Source of the DNA: Plectrocnemia conspersa
Lineage: Eukaryota > Arthropoda > Insecta > Trichoptera > Polycentropodidae
Length of the DNA: 64,000 bases
NCBI GenBank assembly: GCA_009617715.1
Contig: VTFK01000125.1
Coordinates: 372,001 to 436,000 of the forward strand
Reading direction: 5' to 3'
Part shown: positions 42,546 to 54,600 of the stretch, piece after piece
Layout: each line of letters starts with the position of its first letter
Numbering within the stretch: the stretch's first letter is position 1
Position numbers and translations under genes: made by a program
The notes under the pieces: generated by a model
Told to the model about the DNA's origin: nothing
The model's input: only the letters and a program-made list of their open reading frames with translations
The model's database searches: none

Positions 42546-42804
42546 AAGGTTTCATGTTGTGAAATGAATCGTGATAAGACCATTCACTTGCACTTATATA
42601 GTAGATTGTAAAATAAAAAGTCAATATTATTTATGATTATGTTTCACAAAATATTTTAAATAATAAAAGCAAAACGAGTAGAATATATAGTCTTAAATGA
42701 AAAATGGAAAACATACCAATAATGTAGAAGTCGATATATGATATAAAAATGATCCAAATAAGTCATTAAAATTATATAAAAATCCTCATATAATAGCAGA
42801 AAAA

Positions 42805-43545
42805 ATGAATACGTACTACATTAAGAGTATAGAAAAAATTGTGAATTCAATACCTAAGTTTAATAATTTAGTACAATATAATAATGAAGCATTGAATATA
42901 AAATTTAGTAGATTTAAATCAGTATCATTAGAAGAAATTCGTAACATAATATATAAATTAAAAAATGGAACCAGTACTAAAGAATTAGATGTAAATGTAA
43001 TTAAAGAAACTTGGGAAAAACTAGGAACTAAATTAAAATATTATGTAAATAAAACACTCTCCGAAGGATAATATTTGATACTTAATTGCTACTATTATAC
43101 CAATACTTAAAATAAAAAATAGTAAGAAGGTTGAGGAAATGAGACTAATTAACATATTGCTTTGAATAGAAAAAGTGACGGAAGAAGTAGTAATTAAACA
43201 ATTAAAAGATTTTATTATTTCTCTAAACATCATATGTGAACAACAATCGGGATTCAGAGAAAGACATTCCACTGAGACTGCATTACATGTAGTGATAAAT
43301 GATTGGTTGTTGGCCAAGGATTCAAACAAAATCTTGGATTTCGAGAGAGCTTTCGAAGCAATAGACAGAATAATTATGTTGAAGAAATTAAAGACTATCA
43401 GTATAAATAAAATAGTTTATTAATTATTTAAAAAAAAGTTAAAATAAACTATGCTTATTTCAAAGAGAAAATAATATCTCACGGTGTACCACAGGAGTCA
43501 AAATTAAGACCATTGCTCTTTATATTATATATTAATGAGAACCCT
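42805..43545 (+). pseudogene. Non-LTR reverse transcriptase fragment
   Basis: Pieces: SVSLEEIRNIIYKLKNGTST with KELDVNVIKETWEKLG, then EQQSGFRERHSTETALHVVI, NKILDFERAFEAIDRIIMLK and finally VPQESKLRPLLFILYINE. This follows the order of RT domains in jockey/CR1-type elements (GFR..HSTETAL, the LDF.RAFD.VD motif, G(V/I)PQGS.LGPLLF). Stops separate the pieces and the first motif Asp is retained in LDFERAFEAID. Confidence 0.85.
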
Positions 43546-43549
43546 GACC

Positions 43550-44105
43550 CTAGGAAAACAATGATTCCTTGAATAAATATCAAGTAAGAATCAACCCATT
43601 CTATGCTACAAATAAATATAAAAATAAGCCACCATTGCGACATATTTTCTGAAATCATATTTAATGCGAAATATTAAAATTATGAAACATGTCTACTCAT
43701 AATATTTATATGATGATTAGTCGCGTTTTCTTTGCTGCTCAGTTTTGCCAAATATTTACTGAACGTAACATTTTTTATAATTATGTTTTTTTATTGCTTG
43801 TGTTTGCTATCTCCAATTTCATCTGAAACTTAACACATATCGTCTGCGAAACTGCATAACCGCTGACCTACTATTACAATTCCGCGGAACTGCAAAAGTA
43901 GCAAATTTGATATTTCGCGTCGGTGCGCTCTTTGCCACAAAAATATGTTTTTGAATTGACTAATTAAAATTAAAATTTAGATAAATAATTAAATACAGAC
44001 ATTACATATAAAGTGAAGAATTTCGACAAATATTAATTTTTAACATAAATCAAATATAAAAAGATATTAAACACAGTCATCAAATATTAATGTTTAATAA
44101 TTATA
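43550..44105. other. No gene recognised
   Basis: AT-rich. No element ends or exons were seen. Confidence 0.4.
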
Positions 44106-44109
44106 AGCA

Positions 44110-44405
44110 TATCTAAATCGAATTTTGACCAATAGGAGATCGCAAATACAATTATCAAAAATCCACGTCAAAAGCAATAAAATCGTGCCGTCGCCGTCGC
44201 AGTAAAAACGCTCGGTTATTTAGCGTGCATATTAAGATTTTTTTAATAATAAAACGAATCGAATAAATCATAGCTAAACTGAATTTTGACAAATAGGAGA
44301 GCTCAAAAAACAATTATCACTTCTTAGAAGCAAAAATCCACGTCATAATTAATAAAATCGTTACCGAGCGTTCCCACTACAACGGCGCCGTCACGATTTT
44401 ATTAA
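44110..44405 (-). repeat. Two inverted copies of the CACGATTTTATTGCTTTTGACG family
   Basis: Two minus-strand units (44110-44215 and 44275-44400), each with a TTTTGACCAATAGGAGA-like and an ATCCACGTCAAAAGCAAT-like block. The second ends in ACCGAGCGTTCCCACTACAA followed by a forward GGCGCCGTCACGATTTTATT, so units sit head to head. Confidence 0.7.
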
Positions 44406-44454
44406 AATAATAATCATTGAATCAATAAAATAATCATAAGTTTAATCACTGATT

Positions 44455-44905
44455 ACATTCTTAAAGGGAGAAAATCAGCGTCTTTAACGTATATATCTGA
44501 TGCGCATCCTTTATAGTGATAAAAGCGATATCGAACCAAATAAAAAATCAGAATTTTTTTCGACATTATTTTCGCGAAATTTTTAATACATATTTGAACA
44601 AAGTTAGTAAAATCCATAAGATAAATGACAGTGGATCGAGATTGACGGAAACCATGTTGCTGCTCGAAAAGTATACACCTGTAATGATTAAAAATGTATT
44701 TATGCAATACAATTACAAATAATTTTGCAGATGCTGAAAGCTATTGGCCTGTAATTGTCAATATGAGACTTGACACCCTTTTTATGTATCGGAGTGACCT
44801 TAGAGCATTTCCACAACTCTAATTTACTGAATATATCAACTCAAAATTAAATAAACTTAAATCGAAGAGGGTTCAAATGCCAGACTTGCATCCTTTCAGA
44901 TTGTA
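44455..44905 (-). pseudogene. Non-LTR reverse transcriptase fragment, relative of 21985-22380
   Basis: Minus-strand frame with EQQHGFRQSRSTVIYLMDF, preceded by decayed sequence matching the KKGVKS region of the copy at 22.2 kb. Homology with 22150-22380 is clear at DNA level (GAGATTGACGGAAACCAT, ACTTGACACCCTTTTTATG, AGACTTGCATCCTTTCAG). Confidence 0.75.
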
Positions 44906-44909
44906 GTCT

Positions 44910-46270
44910 GGGATTAAATCTGGTACTGAAGAAAAAATGGACTTCAGCCTGCTAAATATGTATTCCATATCAACCAAACTAAAGGTTTTGATTGATAACA
45001 AAGATGAGCAATTATTTTTTATTAAATATATAAAACACTTTTATCAGAATAAGGGAATGTTTCAATCTAGTCAACGAAAATCAGCGACGAAGAAAAATTT
45101 GCGCCCCCAATTTATTAATAATTAAATACAATATATATGCCCCTAATTAATTTTACAATTACTTATTTTCCGCGATTTTTTTTTTTGTACAATATAGTTT
45201 TGATATTAATTATCTTATTTTTTTATAAAATGTAAACCATCTTATTATTCAACGTTATTGAAACAATAATCATCATGTGGCATTTTTAAACGTTTAATTT
45301 ATATTGAAAACATTTACAATATGGATGTTTTAGGTTGTTATGTTTTGACTTGGATCGAAATTAAATAAATTATTTAATTAAATATGATATATATTAAAAA
45401 TTAAATTATATTATAAATACGTAAAAATTGTATTATAAATGACAAGATGAAAAATTTAAAACGTTAAAATAGTAAATTCTTGAGATTCGCGATGCACATA
45501 TTTCGCTTAGTGAGAAATTCTTCGATCCTTTATTAAACATGAGCCTTAACATTATTTAAACAATTTTTCACACTTATAAGTTGGTACGACATTTTACATA
45601 TTAATATATTTAGTAAATCATTGTAGGCAAAAAGTATGGATTAAGTGTCTGTAATATCAATGTTTACATTGCTTACTAAATATTTAAGTGATTATTGTAT
45701 AAATGAATATAAAAATGCAATATATGAGGCAACTGAAAATACAATTACTGTGTTTACTAATTTTCGATATATTCAGTCAATAATATGCAATATACGAATG
45801 CATTAAATTAGCTACACTTTTGCATTTTTAAATGTTGATATAATATTAAAAATAAATTATTAATTAAAAAAAATTATAACGACAAAAAAAGGCTCAAATC
45901 ACGCAACTGAACATAAAGGTTACTTAAGCGAGACTAGGCAATTTAGCCTACAATCTTTTTCTAAAACTCAAGCGAGCAATTAAAAACGGCAAATTTCTAA
46001 GGGGTAGTTCTCAGAATTATGGTTAAAACTACCTGCTAAAATGTTTCAGTCAGACTATGTACTTGTAAAGATACTATTGTGTAAAAATAATATTTTAATA
46101 ATTTACAAGTAATTCAAAATAAAGTGGTAAAAATAATTTATAACACCCCATATTATACTAATTTAAAAAACTCCACACTCGATATTCTATACCTCCAATA
46201 AAAAATCACATTAGTGCTAACACGATAAATTATTACGAAAATATCTTGCGTCAACATAATAATAAATTAA
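44910..46270. other. No gene recognised
   Basis: AT-rich sequence with very low complexity in parts. The small frame 44937-45125 has no domain. Confidence 0.4.
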
Positions 46271-46276
46271 TTTCAA

Positions 46277-46690
46277 CGTGGGAACGCTCGGTAACGAGCG
46301 TTCCCACTGCAACGGCACCGACATGATTTTATTGCTTTTGACGTGGATTTTTGACTCCTGAAAAAGGATAGTTATTTTTTGCGCTCTTTTATTTGGCAAA
46401 AAATTGGTTTAGATATGCTTAACTCGATTCTCACTTATTGTAAGTCGTAAGGCACGATTTTATAATAATTGTTTTTTGCGCTCTACTATTAATCAAAATT
46501 TGGTTTAAATATGCTTCATTCGATTCTCACTTATTGTTATAAAAAAAGTCTTAAGATGTACGATTTTATTGTTTTTGGTGTGAATTCTAAACAATGATAT
46601 CATTTGAGGGAGCGGCATTTGCCTCCTCCCTTGAATTTGACCAGAAAAATGTATGTCACTTAATTAAATACTACTCGAAATAATAAAAAA
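46277..46690 (+). repeat. CACGATTTTATTGCTTTTGACG family, long copy with palindromic start
   Basis: Begins with the palindrome GGGAACGCTCG-GTAA-CGAGCGTTCCC, then a full unit (GCAACGGCACCGACATGATT, ATTGCTTTTGACGTGGATTT, GGTTTAGATATGCTTAACTC). A second partial unit and the tail GACCAGAAAAATGTATGTCA follow, in the same order as 17714-18190. Confidence 0.75.
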
Positions 46691-46699
46691 AACGACTAC

Positions 46700-47031
46700 T
46701 GACTGTGCAACTTTTGCCTGGTGATATCACCTTTGGTAAACGTTAGCCAGATCCATATATCCTGTTTGACACAAACTTTACGATTTGTTGAAACTCCTGG
46801 CGCACAGTAAAAAGACCTACTGGAATACATTTTGCGACATTCCTTATTTAATGACCCACAAACGCAAATAGCGTCGAGAGTAAACAAAACGTTTACCATG
46901 CATATCGCGAAAGATGAAAAATGCACACGTGCAGATTTGCAAGAAAAATTTCAGGAATGTGTATACATGTACCTGGAATATAAATTATGTGGTTTTTGGT
47001 GCTAGAGTTGCATTTTAGTCTGATTTCTAGG
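46700..47031. other. No gene recognised
   Basis: A somewhat GC-richer stretch with a 76-residue minus-strand frame (46696-46926) rich in cysteine. No domain was recognised and there are no splice sites that commit it to a gene. Confidence 0.35.
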
Positions 47032-47303
47032 CAGTGGCGTAGCTATCGGGAGGCGGAGGGGGTGGGCCGCCCCGGGTGGCACTTGTTTGGGGGCGGCATA
47101 TTCGCGATGGGATCGTCTAGTGTGGTTCTTAACCCTGAATGCACTAAAACATATATAAATCCACGAATAACAAGAGCTTAATAATAACCAATTTATTATT
47201 TTAGGAAATGATGATTTTATGACACTGCAAAAAATGTATGGGGGGGGGGGGTCGGCAATTTTAAGAATCGCCCTGGGCGGCACATACCCTAGCTACGCCA
47301 CTG
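47032..47303 (+). mobile_element. hAT MITE with 8-bp target duplication
   Basis: Ends CAGTGGCGTAGCTATCGGGA and (other strand) CAGTGGCGTAGCTAGGGTAT. Perfect TTTCTAGG duplications at 47024-47031 and 47304-47311. 272 bp, G/C homopolymer-rich near both ends, AT-rich core. Best-preserved member of its family in the window. Confidence 0.93.
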
Positions 47304-47311
47304 TTTCTAGG

Positions 47312-48425
47312 TTGAAATAATTTGATTGTGTTAGATTTTTTAGCTCATTTTTATAAAAACGACGCAAAAGCCAAAAGTGGTAAAAATATTTTAAGAAACA
47401 TTCTTTCAAACTGATTTCATGTGAACATTGCGATGATATAAGTATGTATTTATATATGCAGAGGCATATTTACCTCATAGCAGGCATGCAAAGCATGAGG
47501 GCCCAGCTTGTCACGGGGCTCAAATTTCTAAGTACTCGATATAAAAAAAATAGTAATATAAAATGATCGAAAATTGAAACAGAACATACATAATATAAAT
47601 AAACGTTCCAGATCGAACTACAATAAGATCATTTTTCTAAATTTGAATGTCTACAATTTGGCTGAAAATACTAATGTTATTACATCGAAATATCGCATTA
47701 TTAAATTTCGTATCATTGGATGTAGAAAAAGAAAGCATTAAAGACTTAATTATAGGCGGATTTTTATATAAATTTTAAATAAGCTTTTTTAACAAAGATA
47801 ATTTAATTTAGTACCCATTTTTATGAACGCGGTTGTTTGTTACCCTACCCTCTTTTAGGGTCGTTGTCTTTCTCTTACTCCTTCTGTCTCGTAATAATAG
47901 TTTTATGTTAACCTAATTAATACAAATTATAACTGTTTTTCTAATTTCATCCGATGCTTGAAATCAATTTTTTTTTTGCAGTATTTAATTGCTTTTTTTA
48001 GTTGAATATCAAACCTTTGTAAAAAGAGAGTAATTCTAAGCTCAAAAAATAAATTAAACTCAGACATATAGGGAAAGCAAAAGATCCTATCTACAAGTTT
48101 AAAATGCAAAAAAATGAAAAATCCAGAAACTATTCGAACAAGCAAAATACATATTAGAAATAATATTTTTAATTTAATCTAGTTTTTTAATAATAAATGT
48201 TGCGTTCTATATATATTTTTTACTACTATTACTATGACACAAATTAAATTCATCATCTGCTACCTTTATTATTGGACAGAGGGAGTATCACTTTTCTTCT
48301 TGTGGTATTTGTTTTATTAAAAAAAAAAAATTGAGAAAAATTTTTTTTTAGAAAAAATATAATCTTACTTTTTTGGTAATACTCATTTTTCGATATTTAC
48401 ATTTTTTCCTTTTATTTGTGTTTTT
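47312..48425. other. No gene recognised
   Basis: AT-rich. A CAGAGGCATATTTACC word near 47460 looks like a hAT-type end, but no partner or duplication was found. Confidence 0.4.
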
Positions 48426-48426
48426 A

Positions 48427-48550
48427 CGCCTCTTACCGAGTGTTTCCACTGCGACATGATTTTATTGCTTTTGACGTGAATTTTTGCCTTCTTTGAAGTG
48501 ATACTTTTTGCGCTCTCCTATTGGTCAAAATTGCGTTTCCTATTGATCAA
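48427..48550 (+). repeat. Copy of the CACGATTTTATTGCTTTTGACG family
   Basis: Contains TTACCGAGTGTTTCCACTGC, ATTTTATTGCTTTTGACGTG and GCGCTCTCCTATTGGTCAAA in the family order. The final block is doubled (CCTATTGATCAAA). Confidence 0.75.
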
Positions 48551-48554
48551 AATG

Positions 48555-49010
48555 ATAAGTATGTAAATACATATATAATATTACTACATATAGAACAGTT
48601 GAAATCATATCATTTTACTAAAACCTGCCAGATAATTGATATTTTCACTGGTAAAAATGTATCTACTAGTGAAAATATAATTTTATTAAAAACTACATTT
48701 ATACATCGTTAGTTTTGGGTTTGAACAGCAAATGAACGTTTCGCCACTATTAAATTCTATGATATTTTAGAGCAGCATATAAGCAGTTAATTATATATTT
48801 ACTGTAAAAATCTATTTGGACATTACTAGTGAAAATATAACTTTACCAAAAAATACATTTATACGTCGGATGTAAATAAATAATGATATTACTACATATA
48901 GAAAAGTTAAAATCATATAATTTTATTAGTACTTGCTAGATAATTTATATTTTCATTGGTAAAAGTATATATCTACTGATGAAAATGTATTCCGATATGA
49001 TTTTACTGAT
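48555..49010 (+). repeat. Tandem pair of the GTGAAAATATAA repeat
   Basis: Two units about 320 bases apart (starting near 48558 and 48868), each with ATATTACTACATATAGAA, GAAATCATAT-like, CTGCCAGATAATTGATATTT-like and TCTACTAGTGAAAATATAA-like blocks. A third partial block lies between. The same family, in reverse, forms the insertion site of the hAT element at 15872-17465. Confidence 0.65.
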
Positions 49011-49484
49011 GTGACATATTTTAATTAAATAATATTTTTGGGATAGATTTGAGGCTGTTTTTCTAGATTTTCTTTTAGAAATAACCACATGAAATTGAAT
49101 GTATTGTTTATTTATTTTGCTGAATTAAATTTATTGTAGTTGTCAAATTACAATCTATAAAAACATTAAATTTATATAATTCAGCTAGTGCTGTTGTTGA
49201 TTTTTCGTTATTTTTTTGCTTTTTCTTTATGTATTCGATATGAAAATTCAGATCTAATATCTAAATTTACATTCGTTGATTATTTCCTCTCATGTCTAAT
49301 ATTTATTTAACAAAAATTTGCAAACAAATTTAAACACAATCGGAGCCGCGCCAAAATACTACAATCTGTTCCATTGAATAATAATGTTTATTGTGAAAGT
49401 ACTACCTAGAAAGTGGGTGCTTTTGAAGGCAATGTTCCGCTCCTTTTATTTATGGGTCTCTTCTTGACTGATCTGCCTATTTGC

Positions 49485-49700
49485 CAGCAATAATTCATTT
49501 AATAATTTGGAATGATTAAGCGACTGGAAATGTTCAAGTCCAGATATCGTTGGTTAGGAAAATTTACTGGAAAATATAAAAAAAACATAAAATGGAAACT
49601 ATTTGTGTGGTTTACTTGATGATGCTATGCAAATATAACTAAGCAACGAAGTAAAAAATGGTGACATATTTTAAATATTATTTTGATATGTATATTAAAT
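49485..49700 (+). pseudogene. hAT-like (ZMYM1/TTF-type) fragment, second copy
   Basis: Aligns with 21585-21800 at DNA level (CAATAATTCATTTA, AAAATTTACTG, TTTACTTGATGATGCTATGC, ACGAAGTAAAA, GACATATTTTAAATATTA). More decayed than the first copy. Confidence 0.5.
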
Positions 49701-49704
49701 TGTT

Positions 49705-51534
49705 GTAGAAGAGTCGTGCCTCTCAAGGAGAACAGGCTCAGGGAATTTATCTCGTCTCCCCCGCCCTCTCGACAGGCCTGCTCCTACTAGTTCCTGACAA
49801 ATATTTAGGCACTTACTTCAAGGTATGGTTCCATGAGGATCAAAAGAATATGTAAATTTCAATGACAACGTCAAAACAATTAACAGCGCCATGGTTACAA
49901 TCAACAGATGAACAGCTTATTAAATTAATATAGTAACCAGCGCATGAAATGAATTTTGAAAATTTGATTTCTAGATGATGTCAGAAAATATCATTTTAAC
50001 TATTATTCTCCAAATTTAATTCACGATCAGAATATTCTTACGGACTCAATAAAAACATTATAACTAGAGAAACTTTTTTAGTTGTATCTTTTTTTATGCA
50101 TAAAGACATTTCACCTATTTTCATGGGGGGGCCTAATTCAAGGCAAGGCAAGCCCCTGTATGCTCCCCATTAAATGACGTTCCTGTTTATGCAAGGGTGC
50201 TATAAAATAAATAAAAGTTGACATAAAAAACAATAAAACAAGTTTTATTATTAATACGTAAATTAAATATTACATTTGAATTTTACATGTAATATATAAA
50301 TTTATTGATTTCTTTGCCTTAAAAATAGTACATATCTTTTATTAAATTTGTATATATGAATATATATATTTTTGTACATTTGTGTACATAGATATACGCA
50401 CATATTACACATACATTAGCGCAGTTCTAAAAAAATATTATTTAATACATAAACATTTTTTCGTAACTGTTGTGGAATTTGAATCGTTTTTCTTTTCGCA
50501 GTAATATTCTTCAGTCTTTAAAACTCCATCAAATTTTAATTTTCAGTTTTACATGAACGTGTACATCGTATGTGTGTATATTTATGCACACATGCTTCAA
50601 CATACATATATTAGTATATACTTTAATTATATAGGTTTGATCGCTTGTGCGGTGTTGATAACTATCGTCAAGTTTCTCTCAAATGTTTTTAAACTTTAGT
50701 TTAAATATTTGACTACTGCTTACTCTGTAACTTCTTATATATTAAATCACAGCAGAGAGAAGAGATTCATATTTAAGCTACGAATAATAAAGATAAACAT
50801 TTTTTCTTTCAGTTTTGATTCGCATTTTTTAATTTTATTTATGAATTCATTTATTATTATGATTGGATATGTATACATACACTAATATATCATATATAAG
50901 TGTATATACACATATACAATCTGATCTATTATTTTATTATATAGTAAGAGTGTTTAAATATATTTTTTTTTTAACTTTTAGCTATAAGAGTATTGGTTTT
51001 AATTATCATTTATAGTTTATTAATATCGTTCATACAAAAATAACAGAGTGTCTGTGAGGGCAAATCTTATCATCTCTTTCTCAATAAATTACAATTGCAA
51101 ATCTTTTCATAACATCTTAACCGAAGAAGCACTTTGATTTCAAAATTAAAATGCAGCGTATAAAATTCAAAATATAACCAACGTTCTCATTATATCATAT
51201 ACTATTGTATTATACAATACATACATCCATATGCATACAGTTGATCACAAAAAAGTGATATCCTAAAAATAATATCATTACCAAATTTCAGTATATACAT
51301 ATTTATTTTCAATTTCTCTGTAACAGCTTATAAAACATACGATAGTCTGATATCATTTTTTGCGTTCACCATGTATGCTACAAAATATTGTATTTCCTCC
51401 ATATTCGTATATGTATGTATATTCATGAGTATCATTTTTTAAATTGCTGTTGAGTTGAAAGTACATATTATAATATAACGATAATACAGTATTACCAAAT
51501 TGCAAAAATAAACAAGTCCAATACTGTTGTAGAT
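49705..51534 (-). other. Downstream region of Aplip1, probable 3' UTR in part
   Basis: No coding potential. Several AATAAA-type signals exist on the minus strand (for example near 51302 and 50240), so the transcript end cannot be set. A GC-richer patch at 49710-49800 has no recognisable gene. Confidence 0.4.
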
Positions 51535-51607
51535 TCACTCGATATAAATATCTTCAATTGGATATGCAGTCTCAATAAACTTTTGGTAGAATCTTTGGAA
51601 GGCTCTC
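51535..51607 (-). CDS. Aplip1: Aplip1 exon 8 (kinesin-binding tail, stop)
   Basis: Codes [20 protein letters not shown] then YIE and TGA. Acceptor ACAATTCGCAG. The first base completes Gly432. The tail matches the JIP1 C-terminus pattern P-x-E-D-I-Y-(L/I)-E. Confidence 0.95.
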
Positions 51608-54600
51608 CTGCGAATTGTGAAAATTGTTCAAACATTTTGGTAACGTGATACCTATATGCGTCGTTAAGGTGTAAAGTCATTATTTAAACTCTGGTTGTTC
51701 TAAGAATGCCATGCGGTACATACTAATTTTAATATATATATTCAAGAACCGTCTACTTCGAATGTATTATTTAACTTTTTAAGCGGTATCGCCGTACTTC
51801 AGATAAATATATAAATGAAGAAATAATAAATAAAATACATTATGTAATAAGTAAAATAAATAAACGTAAAAGCATTTAAATAAATTATTAAAACACACTA
51901 AAATAAATCAAACGTTGAGATCATTGATTTTTTGTATAATTTACTATAAATGCAATATGAAATAATAATAAATAAATAACAACAGAAATAATTTTACACA
52001 ACATATTAAAAATGCGTGTAAATTAACTCACTACTCAATGTTTTATAAAATTGTTAAATACAAATATGATTTACGATATGCAGATGACATAGCGTTAATC
52101 GCAATTATCCGACCGACTTAACAATTTGCTATGAATTTATGTAAATTATCATAATATACCTGTTTAAAGCTATGTGCTATATATTTATTTTTTTATTTCT
52201 TAAATAAAAAAAAAAAATTTTATTTATCTGAAATTAAAATTGATATCAAGTTTGCTACAGCAAAATAATATCAGCGATAAAAAAATCATTACTGTTATTT
52301 TTAAGCATATATAAATTATATTTCATATTGTTGAGAAGCGGTATCGAATATGTATATCCGCCAATGCTCACTGACTTTCGTCTGCAAGCTTTAGAGTGCC
52401 ATAGAGAGGCGCGATCGCGTCCCTAATTCTTAACCGCTGCGGCAAGGACAACAGCTCTTGCACAAGCTATTCAGTTAACACAATAATGTTTTTGGCGATA
52501 GTTATGGAGAGCCGGAAAAAATATGTGAAATGGTGCTCATCTATTTTAGGTGTTTTTTATGTTTAATTGAATAAATATCGTTTGTATAATGGTAATCAAG
52601 ATGCACTGGAGAAAGCTGTCATGATGTTTAGATTAGTAATAACAGTTAGATTAGTTACACTAATAAAACAGTCGTTTTAAATAGAGCAACGTGTGCTAAA
52701 AAAGAGTCAATATCAGATTTCAATTGAAAGCACGACTGTACATATAAATAATAGATTATAATAACTGTGGCAAAAAGAGTCATGAAGTTTATTTTTAGCG
52801 AAGTAATATTTACATACAAGTTTGAGTCATAAACTTGGGTGGTCACATCGACCGCAAGTGGGCGATAAAAATGCTATCTTTTAAAAGCTTTGCTTTGTAA
52901 AATAAATATACAAAAATTATCTGATAAAATCATAAGAAGAAGAAAATTAAGAGTACAGTGCAATTAGGTACAATTAGGAGAATTGTTTTATTAAAAAGTT
53001 ATATGGAATTGCTTGATTGAGTAAATATAGTAAATTAGTGTTGTAAAGATATTTATTTTATGAATCTCGTTAGTATTTTTAATATTAACATTAATAATAT
53101 GCATTGACGCTTATATATTTTTTTAATTAAAACTTCCGCAGTAATGCGCAAAGTTTGTTATATATGTATTAAAATTTTAGCGCTTACAAAATCAGTCTTT
53201 TCATGAAAAAATACTGAAAAATCAGTGAGTGACATCTTTGCTTTATATCAATGCTTCTGAAGATAAAATGTTTACACTAAAGTCTCAGGCTATGTGTACT
53301 AAAAGAAGTTCATTGGTTAGCTAGTAAAAAAGCTTGGATCACTGAAGCTATATTGGTGTTAAAATATTTTATTAAGACAACATGAAACATACCTTCAAAG
53401 TTATTCTAATCATTAAGGTAATTTCTATCCTACAAAATATTAATTATACAACCCATTGAGCCATAAAAATGTAATTCACATCAAGAATATTGGTTCGTTA
53501 AAAATTGCCGAATATTGAATTTCGCCACCGATTGAGTAAGCAACAATAAAAATAGTAAATGAATGCGATTTATTACGCTTTATATATGAAATCAATCTAT
53601 TGTGTAAAAAAATGAGATCTCTACAATAAGTCTAATATAATTTTATAATTAAATTTAGTAACGTATTATTATAAACGTTTCAGTATTCCTACTTTGAAAA
53701 ATATGTAATAAATCACAAAGCTTAGATTTAAATGTATATAAATCAAAGTGTGTCAACAGGTGTACCATAGAAATTTTCTAGTGGTCTGCAAATATTTAAT
53801 GTTGTGTTTAAACTTCCAAGAAAATTTTAGACTTGTGCACCTGCAAATGTCCGACCTAATTTCTTTTAAAAACTTTAATATCAATATTAGTTAAATTAAA
53901 AATATTGAAAACACAAAAAATAGAAACAAGGTAAAATAAATGTGTTAAAAACCAAAAAATAGTTTTATTATCAGACACTAAAAAATATACTATATAAATA
54001 ATGTTTTACGCAAAACATTTTTTTATTTTCAGTGGTCCGCAGGTTTAAAATAATTCTTGATAAATTTGTTAAATCTGGACTATACGAGCTAAATATATAG
54101 TAAATATAGGCACGGGGTTAGTTGACTTCACCTCTTAACGACCGATTTATCAAAATTTTATCTGGATTATAGTGTTACCCAACAGCTTCGGCTACGGGCC
54201 TGGTCGAATCTTGTCCCCTGAATACGTGACACGCGAACCTCTGCAGAGTGGGATGCTTGGTTATGAACCCCAAATAGCGATGGTCTCTGGGGTGGAACGC
54301 ACAGAATGAGACGTTCTTCAGGGAGTAGAAGTAGTCAATGCAGGGAGCGTTTTCGCGTCTCTGAAAATTAAACATAATAATGAGTAATAACAATTTTCAT
54401 TTTCGAAAATCTGATGATGATTTATAATTTTTTTTTTTTGTAAAATTTTTAATAAACTGGTAATATGTTTTTTTTAAAACGATTTTTTTCTATAGTTCTG
54501 CGTTGTTGATTTCGAATATCTTTCTTTTTACTCCTGTGGAAGTGAAATTTCATTTACGCAAAATTCCATTTATGAAAACGTTTCACTCAAATGTATGGTA

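Noticed and set aside
46696..46926. Cysteine-containing 76-residue minus-strand frame
   Set aside because: Considered as a small secreted peptide. The N-terminus is hydrophobic but there is no cleavage-site or cysteine pattern I can defend, and no splice context.
47460..47540. CAGAGGCATATTTACC hAT-like end
   Set aside because: No partner end or 8-bp duplication could be found, so it was not called as an element.
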